Assembly: GCF_900186585.1 (NCBI RefSeq)
Contig: NZ_FYDD01000003.1
Location: 372,001 to 436,000, forward strand
Source of the DNA: Massiliimalia timonensis
Lineage (GTDB): Bacteria; Bacillota; Clostridia; Oscillospirales; Ruminococcaceae
Direction: 5' to 3'
Length of the DNA: 64,000 bases
The position numbers were made by a program, and so were the translations under genes. The notes below the pieces were generated by a model that saw nothing but the letters and a program-made list of their open reading frames with translations, had not been told where the DNA came from and ran no database searches. How positions within the stretch are numbered: the stretch's first letter is position 1; each line of letters starts with the position of its first letter. Below are positions 35,556 to 45,698 of this stretch, one piece after another.

Positions 35556-36440
35556 ATGCGAACCCCAAAATCCCCTAATAAAAAAATGCCATTTTATATT
35601 ATGAGTTTGCCGTCATTGATCATGTATAGTTTCTTTTTTGGAATACCTGTCATATCCGGGATTTATTACAGTTTAACTGATTGGGACGGCATGTCTAAGG
35701 AGTTTAACTTTATAGGTTTTAAAAACTATCTCCATAGTTTCCAAGATGACAGATTTTGGAATTCTTTTCTGTTCACATTTAAGTACACAATCGTACTAGT
35801 AATCTCCGTCATTGTTATTTCCTTGATAATAGCGCTCTTATTAAATACGAATATTAAAGGGAAAGGGTTCTTTCGATCTATTTATTTTTTCCCTGCCGTA
35901 CTAAGTTTAATTACTGTTGGTTTAATATTTAATCAGATTTTTTATCGAGTTGTACCTCAGTTGGGAGAACTGCTCGGAATAGAAAGTTTGCAAAGTAATA
36001 TATTAGGAAATTCAGAATTGGCAATTTGGGGGATTTTGATTACAAATATATGGCAGGGTGTTGCTATGCCTGCAATTATTTTTTTGGCAGGACTGCAAAG
36101 TGTTCCCAAAGATTTATATGAAGCTGCAACAATTGATGGTGCAAATATGATTCAGAAGTTTCAATATATTACCATTCCGTTTTTGATTCCCATGCTAAGC
36201 ATAAACCTGGTTTTAGTGGTTAAATCCGGATTGACAGTGTTTGATTATATTGTTGCGATGACAGAAGGTGGACCAGGAAGATCAACAGAATCGATCGCTT
36301 ATATTATATATCAACAAGGCTTTCGACAATATCAGTTTTCATACGGGGTAGCTCAATCAATTATTTTACTTATTGTGATTGTAATGATATCAGTTATCCA
36401 AACGAAACTTTTAAGTAGGAAAGAGGTAGGGCAGCAGTGA
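35556..36440 (+). CDS. CUT1-type ABC permease (MalF/UgpA-like)
   Basis: 294 residues, six membrane segments. The cytosolic EAA loop reads EAATIDGANMIQKFQYITIP (about residues 188-207), the site that docks the ATPase. AAGGAGG precedes the ATG. It overlaps the next permease gene (GTGA), so the two halves of the channel are made together. No ATPase gene is present in the cluster; a shared MsmX/MsiK-type ATPase elsewhere is the usual solution. Confidence 0.9.
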   Translation: MRTPKSPNKKMPFYIMSLPSLIMYSFFFGIPVISGIYYSLTDWDGMSKEFNFIGFKNYLHSFQDDRFWNSFLFTFKYTIVLVISVIVISLIIALLLNTNIKGKGFFRSIYFFPAVLSLITVGLIFNQIFYRVVPQLGELLGIESLQSNILGNSELAIWGILITNIWQGVAMPAIIFLAGLQSVPKDLYEAATIDGANMIQKFQYITIPFLIPMLSINLVLVVKSGLTVFDYIVAMTEGGPGRSTESIAYIIYQQGFRQYQFSYGVAQSIILLIVIVMISVIQTKLLSRKEVGQQ

Positions 36441-37270
36441 ATAAAACGAAATTATCTTTAAAAATCGTGATCTACACTTCTTTAGTGCTGGGATTATTAT
36501 TGATCCTTTTTCCGATGTACTTAACCATAATCGTAGCGTTTAAAACTCCTGCCGAATCGGCAGAGAACTTTTTCTCTTTTCCGAAACAGTTCTATTTAGA
36601 AAATTTAAAAACAGTTGTTTGTTCAGATAATTTTATTTATTTTTTAATAAACTCGATTGCTATCACTGTCATTTCATTAATCGTAATTATTTTCTTTGTT
36701 TCATTATGCTCGTATGCAATTTCACGCAACCAAAATAGCCGCTATTTTAGATTTTTGCATATATATCTTTTGGCGGGGATTTTTGTGCCTTTTCAAGTCA
36801 TTATGCTTCCTTTGGTTAAATTCATGAGCGGCATGAATTTAACCAATCAGGTGGGAATTATTCTTTTGTATATCACCCTAGCAAATGCTCAAGGGGTTTT
36901 CCTCTGTGTGAATTATTTAAAATCCATTCCGATGGAAATGGAGGAAGCTGCCCATATTGATGGCTGTTCAGTTTACCGGACTTTTTTCTCTGTAGTATTC
37001 CCCTTGATGAAACCTATATTGGTCACATTATTGATTATGGATGCTTTATGGATTTGGAATGATTTTCAATTACCGCTTATCATGCTGAATACTTCTTCGG
37101 AACAATGGACACTTCCTTTATTTCAATACAATTTTAAAGGTCAGTATAGCTTTGATTATAATTTAGCTTTTGCATCGTTTTTAATATCTATGTTGCCTAT
37201 TATCATCGTTTATGCTTTATTACAAAAACACATTATTGGCGGCTTAACTGATGGTGCAGTAAAATCTTAA
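36437..37270 (+). CDS. CUT1-type ABC permease (MalG/UgpE-like)
   Basis: 277 residues, six membrane segments, EAA loop EEAAHIDGCSVYRTFFSVVFP near residue 172. GTG start within the stop of the preceding permease gene; AAGAGGTAGGG lies upstream. It forms the heterodimeric channel with its neighbour. Confidence 0.9.
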   Translation: MNKTKLSLKIVIYTSLVLGLLLILFPMYLTIIVAFKTPAESAENFFSFPKQFYLENLKTVVCSDNFIYFLINSIAITVISLIVIIFFVSLCSYAISRNQNSRYFRFLHIYLLAGIFVPFQVIMLPLVKFMSGMNLTNQVGIILLYITLANAQGVFLCVNYLKSIPMEMEEAAHIDGCSVYRTFFSVVFPLMKPILVTLLIMDALWIWNDFQLPLIMLNTSSEQWTLPLFQYNFKGQYSFDYNLAFASFLISMLPIIIVYALLQKHIIGGLTDGAVKS

Positions 37271-37297
37271 AACACTTCAGAAAAGAGGATATACTTC

Positions 37298-38059
37298 ATG
37301 TCTACATATACAGTTGCAATGATGCAAATTCGCGTAATTCCTAACGCTCTGGAAAAGAACTTAGAACACATGAAACAAAGTTTAAAGCTTGCTAAAAATG
37401 CCGATATTGCCTTGTTTCCAGAATGTTGCGACCTTGGTTGGGCGAGCGCTTCTTCAAATGTTTTAGCACAGCCAGTTCCGGGCGGTACGACAACGCGGTT
37501 TATTCAAGAATTGGCAAGAGAATTCCATATTTATATTGTTGCCGGGATTACTGAAAGAGAAAATGAAAAAATATTTAATACTGCCGTCCTTATATCAAAT
37601 ACAGGCGAATTTTTAGGGAAATATCGAAAAATCAATTTAGTACAGAACGTAGAACAGATGTATGAAATTGGTGATAGAATTAGAATTTATCATACTCCAC
37701 TAGGAAAGATAGGTATAAATATTTGTGCGGATAATCTAATGTCTTCCATTATGATTGGAGAAAGTATGGCAAAAATGGGAGCAGACTTAATTCTTTCTCC
37801 CTCTTCATGGGCTGTTCCGCCAGAAAAATTAAATAACATCTATGGGAAGGAATGGATCGAACCATTTACATATTTATCTCAAAAATATAATATAGATATC
37901 GTATCGGTCAGTAACGTTGGTCCGGTAATAGACGGAGCGTGGAAAGGCTGGAGTTGTATCGGAAATTCTATCGCTATAGGAAATAAGGGACAAAAGATGT
38001 TAACTTTAAACTATGGAGAAGATGCAGAACAGGTTGATCTTTTTCAATATGAGATTTAA
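37298..38059 (+). CDS. Carbon-nitrogen hydrolase (nitrilase superfamily)
   Basis: 253 residues. The catalytic triad is visible: Glu in ALFPECCDLGW (about 42), Lys in GKYRKINLVQ (about 113) and Cys in IGINICADNL (about 148). Family members cleave amides, carbamoyl groups or nitriles. It is the last gene of the transporter operon (AAGAGGAT before the ATG), so the imported compound may contain an amide or carbamoyl group. This is unusual for a transporter that looks sugar-specific. Confidence 0.88.
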   Translation: MSTYTVAMMQIRVIPNALEKNLEHMKQSLKLAKNADIALFPECCDLGWASASSNVLAQPVPGGTTTRFIQELAREFHIYIVAGITERENEKIFNTAVLISNTGEFLGKYRKINLVQNVEQMYEIGDRIRIYHTPLGKIGINICADNLMSSIMIGESMAKMGADLILSPSSWAVPPEKLNNIYGKEWIEPFTYLSQKYNIDIVSVSNVGPVIDGAWKGWSCIGNSIAIGNKGQKMLTLNYGEDAEQVDLFQYEI

Positions 38060-38113
38060 AATAGCAAAATTTTCCTTATACTCGTTGCATACCATCTAAT
38101 TATTGATAAAAAT

Positions 38114-38185
38114 ATAAAGTGAGCACATAAAAATACTAGTAATTAAATGCGACTAATATTTCTATGCGCTCACTTTATATTTTAT
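38114..38185 (+). terminator. Terminator of the transporter operon
   Basis: Arms ATAAAGTGAGC (38114-38124) and GCTCACTTTAT (38168-38178), with further weak pairing inside and TTTTA after. Confidence 0.55.
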
Positions 38186-38250
38186 TGTTATATATTATTT
38201 CTTTCTAAAAATAAATTCAAATTTTTAAAGGCGATATTTTTCGTGTTGTA

Positions 38251-38318
38251 GGATTGTCGATCTATTCGAGGAACTGTCAGAAATTTCTACACTTCTGACA
38301 GTAGAAAAAAGATAATAA
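38251..38318. repeat. Interspersed repeat, copy B
   Basis: It shares the 3' half of copy C (TTCTACACTTCTGACAGT followed by AGAAAAAAGA). Here the core is a perfect hairpin, ACTGTCAGAA (38273-38282) with TTCTGACAGT (38293-38302). It lies between the transporter block and the recombinase gene; the rest of the 38060-38360 gap shows nothing else. Confidence 0.65.
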
Positions 38319-38361
38319 ATAAAAAATAGTATAGTGCAAGTCTATATGAAATACAACGAAA

Positions 38362-38423
38362 AAAGCAGGTACAGAGAAACACCGACAGCACATGGTCTGC
38401 CAGCATTTCTCTGTACCTGCTTT
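38362..38423 (-). terminator. Terminator of the recombinase gene
   Basis: A perfect 18-bp stem, AAAGCAGGTACAGAGAAA with its complement at 38406-38423; T-rich after the stem on the minus strand. Confidence 0.85.
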
Positions 38424-40038
38424 ATTGGACAAGGGACTGTGTAATCTCATATCCGCCTACAAATCGGATGCGGATTTCCTCTTTGGATAGGATAGTAATC
38501 TGTTCAATGATGCGGTAGGTTAGAGTATCGGAGTATTCATGAATGGCGATGTCATCCGCAGAAATCATCTGTATAATTTCCTGAACCCTGGAGGTTCTGT
38601 TTTGGTTTTGCTCAATGGCTTGCTCCGCACGCTTTTTTAGTTGTTTCAGTGAAAGAAGCTCATCATTAACCTGTTGGAGTTTTCTATCCAGGAACTCGTT
38701 TTCTTCATCGCCTGCAAGGAGGAGTAGCCGATTGAACTCCCGATTCATTTCAGCTATTTTATTCTGTATGACGATGGGATCGGCACCTGTTTCTGTAACC
38801 GTACAATTTACCAAGGTGTTTTGTATGCAAGCGGTGACTTCTTCTTGATGGCTATTTAATAGAGTGTTAAGTGATGCCACTATAGCCTTGTGCAATGCAT
38901 CTTCAGGAATACTGGGCGAGTCTTTACAGAATTTTTTTCCGAATTCCAAGCGGTTGATGCAGCACCATACAATTTGCTTACGCCCATGAATGTTCCAAGT
39001 CACCCGCCGATAATAACAGCCACAGTTTCCACATACCAACCGTTCGGACAGTGCATATTGACTGGTGAATTTTCCTCGATTTGTTTTAGAATGTTTCTGA
39101 GTGACGGGGCGTTTGCTTTTTCTTCTTGCGATTTCTTCCTGAACTTGATGGAACACTTCTCTGGTGACAATAGCAGGATGATTGTTTTCTATGTAATATT
39201 GAGGTAATTCCCCATTGTTTTTCTGCGGTTTACCTTCTAAGAAATTAGCGGTAAAGGTTTTTTGCAGCAGTACATCACCCATGTATTTCTCATTTTGAAG
39301 AATGCGCAGGATAGCCTGCGTTGTCCATTCTTTTTTCCCAGTAGCGGTAGGAAAGCCTTTAGATTCAAGTGTTTCTTTAATCTTGCTCAGGCTATCTCCA
39401 TTTAAATAATTTTGAAACATCATCCGTATCGCATCGGCTTCCTCTGGAACTATTTCAGGTTGTCCATCTGTGCCCTTTCGGTAACCTAAAAAATTAGTAT
39501 ATCGGAAGGAAAATTTTCCCTGTTTGTATCCCATTCGCTTTCCACGAGCGACATTAAGGCTGATAGATTCGCTCTCTGCCTGAGCAAAGGAACTCAGACA
39601 GGTTAAAATCATCTCGCTGGTCATATCCGCAGTATTGATTCCCTCTTTTTCAAAAATCACCGGAATATCAAGACTTTTCAGCATTCGAACATATTGAATG
39701 CATTCCAGCGTATTTCGAGCAAATCGAGAAATGGATTTTGTCAGGATTAAGTCTATTTTCTTTTTCTTGCACAGTTCTATCATTTCTAAAAACTGAGTAC
39801 GTTTTTTCACGTGAACACCGGAAATTCCGTCGTCTGCAAAGATTCCAACCAGTTTCCAATTGTCATGGGAATTGATTTTATTTGTATAATATTCTACTTG
39901 AATTTCAAAGCTGCTCTGCTGTTCTTCTTCATCTGTGCTGACCCGGCAATAGGCAGCAACTCGAAGATTCTTTTTGCGCTTTCGGGTATCCTGTAAAAGT
40001 GGATTTGCTGGGATTTCCCTTATTCTTTTTTGTTGCAT
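38422..40038 (-). CDS. Large serine recombinase
   Basis: 538 residues. The resolvase catalytic domain (about 25-170) has the nucleophile in AAYCRVSTDEEEQ; a recombinase domain (about 195-300) and zinc beta-ribbon (CGNCGCYYRR ... CC...C, about 345-385) follow, then a coiled coil (about 415-490). Such enzymes integrate and excise conjugative elements. It looks intact. Its start overlaps the end of a partner gene by 19 bases, but that operon has lost its 5' end next to the IS21 element. Confidence 0.92.
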   Translation of the reverse strand: MQQKRIREIPANPLLQDTRKRKKNLRVAAYCRVSTDEEEQQSSFEIQVEYYTNKINSHDNWKLVGIFADDGISGVHVKKRTQFLEMIELCKKKKIDLILTKSISRFARNTLECIQYVRMLKSLDIPVIFEKEGINTADMTSEMILTCLSSFAQAESESISLNVARGKRMGYKQGKFSFRYTNFLGYRKGTDGQPEIVPEEADAIRMMFQNYLNGDSLSKIKETLESKGFPTATGKKEWTTQAILRILQNEKYMGDVLLQKTFTANFLEGKPQKNNGELPQYYIENNHPAIVTREVFHQVQEEIARRKSKRPVTQKHSKTNRGKFTSQYALSERLVCGNCGCYYRRVTWNIHGRKQIVWCCINRLEFGKKFCKDSPSIPEDALHKAIVASLNTLLNSHQEEVTACIQNTLVNCTVTETGADPIVIQNKIAEMNREFNRLLLLAGDEENEFLDRKLQQVNDELLSLKQLKKRAEQAIEQNQNRTSRVQEIIQMISADDIAIHEYSDTLTYRIIEQITILSKEEIRIRFVGGYEITQSLVQ

Positions 40039-40553
40039 GGCGATTCACCTTCGTTATGGGGATAGATTTGGTTATTGATAAAGCATAATCGAATAGCGCC
40101 TGTAGACGATAACAATATGCTTTGTATGCTTTCTCGAAATAGCTTTTCATCTATTTGTTCTAATATGGAACGATTTGAATAAAGCTGTTGCAATTTCAAT
40201 GTTGCAGGATCGTATTGGATAGGTTCTAAACATTCGTATTGGAGTTGTGCCCTTTCGAAAATAAGGGCTATAATTTCGTCCGGTTCAGCGGATGGCTGAT
40301 CCATCAGACGGTGGATATCCTGCGTGATTTTTCTGACCTGTATAGGAAGGTGATTGTAATGTGCGATAGGAGTTTGAAAGATATCAGGCTTGCTAATTAA
40401 TGCGTTTGAATATTTCACGCTATGAGGGCCATCGATACGCTTTTGAGATCCACCAGTACACATAAGTGATCCACCATTGATCAGTTCATGCAATAGATCC
40501 GCCCCGATGCCGAGAGGCCAGGTTTTTACTTCAGCTATTCTTTTGTAGAATCT
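40020..40553 (-). pseudogene. 5'-truncated partner gene of the serine recombinase
   Basis: The frame is open from a stop at 40554-40556, reading RFYKRIAEVKTWPLGIGAD and on, but the first possible start (TTG at 40493) has no good ribosome-binding site. The sequence upstream of that TTG is protein-like, so the original start was probably just outside, where the IS21 element begins. The C-terminal part (DEKLFRESIQSILLSS) resembles the tail of large serine recombinases. It overlaps the recombinase gene by 19 bases. Either a small recombinase cofactor or a decapitated recombinase-like protein. Confidence 0.5.
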
Positions 40554-40598
40554 TTATTGGAGAAATAGTCTCCGATTCTATGAAAGGAGGCCGAAAAC

Positions 40599-42167
40599 AT
40601 GGCCAAAAAGATTAACGTGAAGCTGATACTGGAGCTTCGCAGTGCCGGGATGGGGCGGAATGCAATCGCCGCCAGCAGGCACATTTCAAAGAACTCTGTC
40701 GGTGATGTGTTCCACATCGCTGACAGGATGGGCATATCCTATGAGGACATCGCCCAGATGGATGAGGATACGGTTTACCGCAAGTTTTATCCGGACAAGT
40801 TTGCCCTGGAAAGCTTGTATGACAAGCCGGATTACGAGTATGTCCATCAGGAACTGAAACGTACGGGCGTGACGCTGAAGCTCCTTTGGCAGGAATACCA
40901 GGACAAATGCAGGGCGTCTGGCAACATTCCCATGGGATATACGAAATACTGCCAGGGCTACAGCGAATACACGATTGTAAACAAGCTTACGAACCACCTG
41001 GAACATAAGCCCGGCGTTGCTGTGGAGGTAGATTGGTCAGGGCCTACCATGACCTATGTCGACACTTCCACAGGGGAGATCGTAACCGTATACCTGTTTG
41101 TAGGGACACTGCCCTACAGCCAGTACTCCTACGTGGAACCCTGCCGGGACATGAAGATGGACAGCTTTATCCGCGCCCACATCCACATGTATGGGTTCTT
41201 CGGCGGGGTTGCCACGCGTCTTGTCTGCGATAACCTGAAGACGGGCGTTGTATCCCATCCCAGAGAAGGGGAAGTTGTCCTGACTGCGGATTATGAAGCC
41301 CTGGGCAGCCACTACCAGACAGCCATCATGCCGGCAGGCATCTGTAAACCCAAACAGAAAGCTTCCGTGGAAGGCACAGTGGGGAAGATTGCAACAGCGA
41401 TCATCGCACGGCTGAGGAACGAGACTTTTTACAGCTTTGAGGATCTGAAAGCTGCCGTTGCAAAAAAGCTCTACGGCTTCAACCACGATAGTTTCCAGAA
41501 ACGTGAAGGGAGCCGCTATGACGCTTACCTGGATGAGAAGCCGTTCCTGCATCCACTGCCGTCTGTCCCTTATGAGATCGCCACGTGGGTCTATGGCAGG
41601 AAGGTAAACATCGACTACCATGTCGTCTTTGAGTATAACCGGTACTCTTGTCCTTACCAGTACGCCAGGAAGAGTGTTGACCTAAAGGTTACGGACAGCA
41701 CCGTGGAGATCTACAGCGGTTCTGCTCGCATAGCCACGCATAACCGCTTCCCGGCTGGCCGGAGGAACCAGTATTCCACCCATCCGGAAGATATGCCGGA
41801 TAAGTTCAAGTTTTCCCCATGGGATGATATCCGGATCAAAAACTGGGCACGATCCATCGGCGATTATACGGTACAGGCGATTGACCGTATCTTTGAGGGG
41901 GTTCCCATAAAAGAACAGGGCTATAACCCTGCGCTGGCCGTCCTGAGACTGAGCAACAAATACTCCGAAGCGCGCCTGGAAGCTGCCTGTGAGTTTGCCA
42001 TCACCAGCGGGATTAAAAAGCCCCGTTACCACCATCTTAATTCGATCCTTGCATCCAATCAAGATGAGATTTACGTAGAGCGCAAAAAAGCAAATGCAAA
42101 GGACCATTCCCAGATGGGATACCTGAGGGGAAGCAGCTATTACGGAGGTGGCAGAGATGATCAATGA
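40599..42167 (+). CDS. istA: IS21-family transposase IstA
   Basis: 522 residues. N-terminal helix-turn-helix (about 1-60), then an integrase/DDE core with VEVDWSGPTM near residue 142, LVCDNLKTGV near 208 and a downstream catalytic Glu in the KQKASVEG region. A C-terminal beta domain follows. AAAGGAGG precedes the ATG. It overlaps istB by 11 bases, the standard IS21 layout. The element appears intact in its coding part. Confidence 0.93.
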   Translation: MAKKINVKLILELRSAGMGRNAIAASRHISKNSVGDVFHIADRMGISYEDIAQMDEDTVYRKFYPDKFALESLYDKPDYEYVHQELKRTGVTLKLLWQEYQDKCRASGNIPMGYTKYCQGYSEYTIVNKLTNHLEHKPGVAVEVDWSGPTMTYVDTSTGEIVTVYLFVGTLPYSQYSYVEPCRDMKMDSFIRAHIHMYGFFGGVATRLVCDNLKTGVVSHPREGEVVLTADYEALGSHYQTAIMPAGICKPKQKASVEGTVGKIATAIIARLRNETFYSFEDLKAAVAKKLYGFNHDSFQKREGSRYDAYLDEKPFLHPLPSVPYEIATWVYGRKVNIDYHVVFEYNRYSCPYQYARKSVDLKVTDSTVEIYSGSARIATHNRFPAGRRNQYSTHPEDMPDKFKFSPWDDIRIKNWARSIGDYTVQAIDRIFEGVPIKEQGYNPALAVLRLSNKYSEARLEAACEFAITSGIKKPRYHHLNSILASNQDEIYVERKKANAKDHSQMGYLRGSSYYGGGRDDQ

Positions 42168-42900
42168 AGAGACCAGGCGCAAGCTGCGTGAAATTAATCT
42201 GGGCGAGGCAATCAAAGGGCTGGAGGTACAGCAGGCGGATCCTGCGACAATAGCCCTGCCCTTCGATGAAAGGATGCAGCGGCTGGTGGACTACATTTAC
42301 CAGGAGAAATACAATGGGAAGATACAGCGGCTGATCAAGTCAGCAAAGCTCCGTTTTCCGCAGGCAAACCGGCAGGGAGTCATCTATGCCAGCCGCGGAT
42401 TAAACAGGGAGCTCATTGAGAACCTGTTCAGTGGCCAGTACATCGGTTTGCACCAGAGCATCATCCTCCAGGGATTTACCGGTTCAGGGAAGACCTACCT
42501 GGCCTGTGCCCTGGGAAAAGAAGCCTGCCTGAACCATGTCAGGGTACGGTATGTCAGGCTGCCTGATCTGCTAATGGAGTATGGGGACTCCACCGTAGTT
42601 GCCGGGAATCAAAGGAAGCTGCTTGAACGTTACAGCCGGATACCTCTCCTGATACTGGATGAGTGGCTGGTGTCTGACATATCGGATGCGGAACTCTACT
42701 TCCTGTTTGAACTTATGGAAAGGCGCTCGGATACAACCTCTACCATCTTCTGTACACAATACCGCAAGGATGACTGGGTGAAACGTCTGGGCGAAGGAGT
42801 ACGGGCAGAAGCGATTGTAGACCGTTACGCATACACAGCCTTCTGGATTGAAACTGGCAGCACCAATATGAGGGAATACTGTGCCAAGCATAAAAGGTAA
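42157..42900 (+). CDS. istB: IS21-family helper ATPase IstB
   Basis: About 247 residues. AAA+ ATPase with Walker A GFTGSGKT near residue 108 and Walker B LLILDEW near 167. It remodels target DNA and stimulates IstA. CGGAGG lies upstream of the ATG at 42157; the GTG at 42148 is too close to that box. Confidence 0.93.
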   Translation: MINEETRRKLREINLGEAIKGLEVQQADPATIALPFDERMQRLVDYIYQEKYNGKIQRLIKSAKLRFPQANRQGVIYASRGLNRELIENLFSGQYIGLHQSIILQGFTGSGKTYLACALGKEACLNHVRVRYVRLPDLLMEYGDSTVVAGNQRKLLERYSRIPLLILDEWLVSDISDAELYFLFELMERRSDTTSTIFCTQYRKDDWVKRLGEGVRAEAIVDRYAYTAFWIETGSTNMREYCAKHKR

Positions 42901-42994
42901 AAAACACACCGGTGGATCCCAAAAGCGTATTGCTGGGTCTGAGAGAAAAATCAGTGGGTCTGAGCAAAGCTCAGACCCGGATCCCTTGGCGTGA

Positions 42995-44110
42995 AATAAT
43001 CATTATGGTGCTTTGTTTTCGGAAACTATTAGCAAAACAGTGACACAAGTGGCAGCTGATGGAATCATAGTAGACATCAGTGGAAGCGCATTGAAAGTAA
43101 TTGAGAATGTAGGGTTAGTTTTATTTGTTACTTCGGTGGGTTTTATTGCCGCACCGACATTTTTTGAGAATTTAAAGCAAAACTTTAAATCTTATATTAT
43201 TTTAGGCATCATAATTATCTTATCAGGTGGATTAGCTTGTCTTTTTTGTTATTTTATTGGTTACGGATCAGAATCTAATCCTGATGAGTTTGTCGCAATT
43301 TTATCCGGAATTTTTTCGGGCGCTTTGACCAGCACCCCTGCCTTTTCTGCCGCTAAAGCTTCGGTTGCTGCTGAATATGAAAGTGCAGTTACTGTCGGAT
43401 ATGGTATTGCGTATCTGTTTGGTGTAATCGGTGTGGTATTGTTTGTACAACTAATCCCCAAACTAGTTCATGCTGATATGAAAAATGAAAAAGAAAAGAT
43501 ACTATCCCAAAACACCATAAAGTCTGAACGACGGAAGACATTTAAAAAATGTATATCCATAGATGAATTCGGGCTAATGCCATTTGCATTAACAGTAATG
43601 TTGGGAATATTTGTTGGAAACATAAAAATACCTTTGAGTTCGGCCGGTTTTTCAGGAACTACCTTTTCCTTGACAATAACTGGAGGAGCCTTATTAGTTT
43701 CCCTGTTCATTGGGCACTTTGGGAAAATTGGCCCGATTAATATGACTGTTAATCCGAAGGTACTAGATATTTTTCGGGAAATGGGATTAATGTTTTTTTT
43801 AATAGGTGCAGGAGTTGCAGGTGGAACGAAATTCATACAATATTTTAAATTGATTTATTTTATTTATGGAGTCGTTATTACCGTGATACCAATGGTGATA
43901 GGGTATTTGTTTGCCAAATATGTTTTGAAGATAGGTTTGTTGAATAATCTTGGTTCAGTAACAGGAGGAATGACTAGCACCCCTGCTTTAGGAACATTAA
44001 TACATATTTCTAAAACCAATGAGGTGATAGCAGCGTACGCAGCTACTTATCCAATCGCTTTGATTTCGGTAGTATTGGTGGTTCAGTTTTTTATTATTTT
44101 TATTCGGTAA
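42995..44110 (+). pseudogene. AspT/YidE-type transporter, 5' end removed at the IS21 junction
   Basis: About 371 codons of an aspartate:alanine exchanger-like permease: ALTSTPAFSAAK and GMTSTPALGTLI are the paired motifs of its two halves. The frame opens right after a TGA at 42992, at the IS21 right end, with NNHYGALFSE; an in-frame TTG at 43013 lacks a ribosome-binding site. The first two or so membrane helices, including the usual G-H-x-G segment, are missing or cut. AT-rich. Probably inactive unless the fragment is still expressed from the IS. Confidence 0.7.
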
Positions 44111-44189
44111 AATAGAAAATGTATTAAAAATAGAATTCTTTTATTTAGAAAATAGATTTCATTAAGTAATCATGAAGGGATGATAAAAA

Positions 44190-45698
44190 ATGACAAAGAA
44201 GCTAATCATAAACCCAATAAATAAAAAGTCAGTAATAAACCCAGAAATCTACGGGCATTTTTCAGAGCATTTAGGCCGGTGTATCTATGAAGGCCTCTAC
44301 GTAGGAGAAAATTCGGATATCCCAAATATAAATGGGATACGAACTGATGTAGTAGAAGCGTTAAAGGCAATGAAAATCCCAGTTCTACGGTGGCCCGGCG
44401 GCTGCTTTGCAGATGAATACCACTGGAAAGACGGGATCGGCCCCAAAGAAAATCGGAAAAAGATGATCAATACCCACTGGGGCGGAGTAGTGGAAGACAA
44501 CAGCTTTGGCACCCATGAATTCATGGAGCTCTGTAACCAGCTTGGCTGCAAAGCATATATCAATGGAAACGTTGGAAGCGGAACCGTACAGGAAATGAGC
44601 GAATGGGTAGAATACCTGACATTTTCAGGCCTGTCCCCTATGACAGAATTAAGGAAAGAAAACGGAAGAACAGAACCGTGGACTGTTGACTACTTTGGAG
44701 TAGGGAATGAAAACTGGGGCTGCGGAGGAAATATGACCCCGGAGCATTATGCTAATGAGTACCGCAGGTATGCGACCTATTGCCGCAACTATGACTCGAA
44801 TCAAAAGCTGTATAAGGTCGCATGTGGACCTAATGCGGATGACTATAGCTGGACAGAAGGCGTGATGAAGACGCTGAAGCCATTGGACGGCCACGGAGGG
44901 GGACGGCTGAACGGGCTATCATTGCATTATTATACAGTTCCAGGGAAAGAATGGGACCACAAAGGATCAGCCACACAATTTGACAAGGCCGAATATTACC
45001 TGACATTGAAAAAGGCTTTAAAAATGGAAGAACTGATCTCTCGCCACGGGGATATCATGAATCAGTATGACCCAGAGAAAACAGTAGGGCTGATCGTAGA
45101 TGAATGGGGAACGTGGTACGATGTAGAACCGGGGACGAATCCAGGTTTCCTGTACCAGCAGAATACAATGCGCGACGCGCTGGTCGCCAGTGTAACGCTG
45201 AATATCTTCCATAAACATTCTGACCGGGTCAAGATGGCGAACATAGCACAATTAGTGAATGTACTTCAGGCGGTGATTTTAACAGAGGGAGAAAAGATGG
45301 TGCTGACACCGACTTATTATGTCTTTAAAATGTTCCAGGGGCATCAGGGGGCACAGCTCATCGACAGTTTTATGGAAACAGAAGAGATCGGGACCGGCGG
45401 AAACACGGTACCGAATCTGCATGAGTCAGCTTCCATTCAGGAAGATGGGACGATCAACCTGTCGGTAAGCAATTTATCCTCAGACACCAGCTATGAAGTG
45501 GACAGTATTATCGTAGAAACAGAGGTCAAAGAAGTAAAGGCTGAGATATTAAGCGGGGCGACAGACGCTTACAATACTTTTGACAGACCGGAACAAATAA
45601 AGGCTGAGTGTTACGATAATTATGAAGTGACTGGGAAAGGGATCCGGTTTACGATCCCGGCGTGCAGCATTGTACAGTTTACTGTAAAAACCAAGTGA
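44190..45698 (+). CDS. Alpha-L-arabinofuranosidase, GH51
   Basis: 502 residues, complete and close to the family norm. Acid/base Glu in the GNENWGCGG segment (about 174) and nucleophile Glu in VDEWGTWYD (about 293) of the TIM barrel, followed by a beta domain. No signal peptide, so it acts on arabino-oligosaccharides after import. Coding looks intact although it sits in a decayed region. It may once have been used with a pentose oligosaccharide transporter. It is translationally coupled to the next small gene (TGATG). Confidence 0.93.
   Translation: MTKKLIINPINKKSVINPEIYGHFSEHLGRCIYEGLYVGENSDIPNINGIRTDVVEALKAMKIPVLRWPGGCFADEYHWKDGIGPKENRKKMINTHWGGVVEDNSFGTHEFMELCNQLGCKAYINGNVGSGTVQEMSEWVEYLTFSGLSPMTELRKENGRTEPWTVDYFGVGNENWGCGGNMTPEHYANEYRRYATYCRNYDSNQKLYKVACGPNADDYSWTEGVMKTLKPLDGHGGGRLNGLSLHYYTVPGKEWDHKGSATQFDKAEYYLTLKKALKMEELISRHGDIMNQYDPEKTVGLIVDEWGTWYDVEPGTNPGFLYQQNTMRDALVASVTLNIFHKHSDRVKMANIAQLVNVLQAVILTEGEKMVLTPTYYVFKMFQGHQGAQLIDSFMETEEIGTGGNTVPNLHESASIQEDGTINLSVSNLSSDTSYEVDSIIVETEVKEVKAEILSGATDAYNTFDRPEQIKAECYDNYEVTGKGIRFTIPACSIVQFTVKTK

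Larger units (their letters stand above)
40554..42990 (+). mobile_element. IS21-family insertion sequence (ends approximate)
   Basis: istA and istB in the usual overlapping order. The right end holds three copies of GGGTCTGAG (42935-42943, 42956-42964 and inverted at 42970-42978), consistent with the multiple transposase-binding repeats of IS21 ends. No such copies were found at the left end, so the left boundary is placed at the point where the recombinase partner frame breaks. The target duplication could not be identified. Confidence 0.75.
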
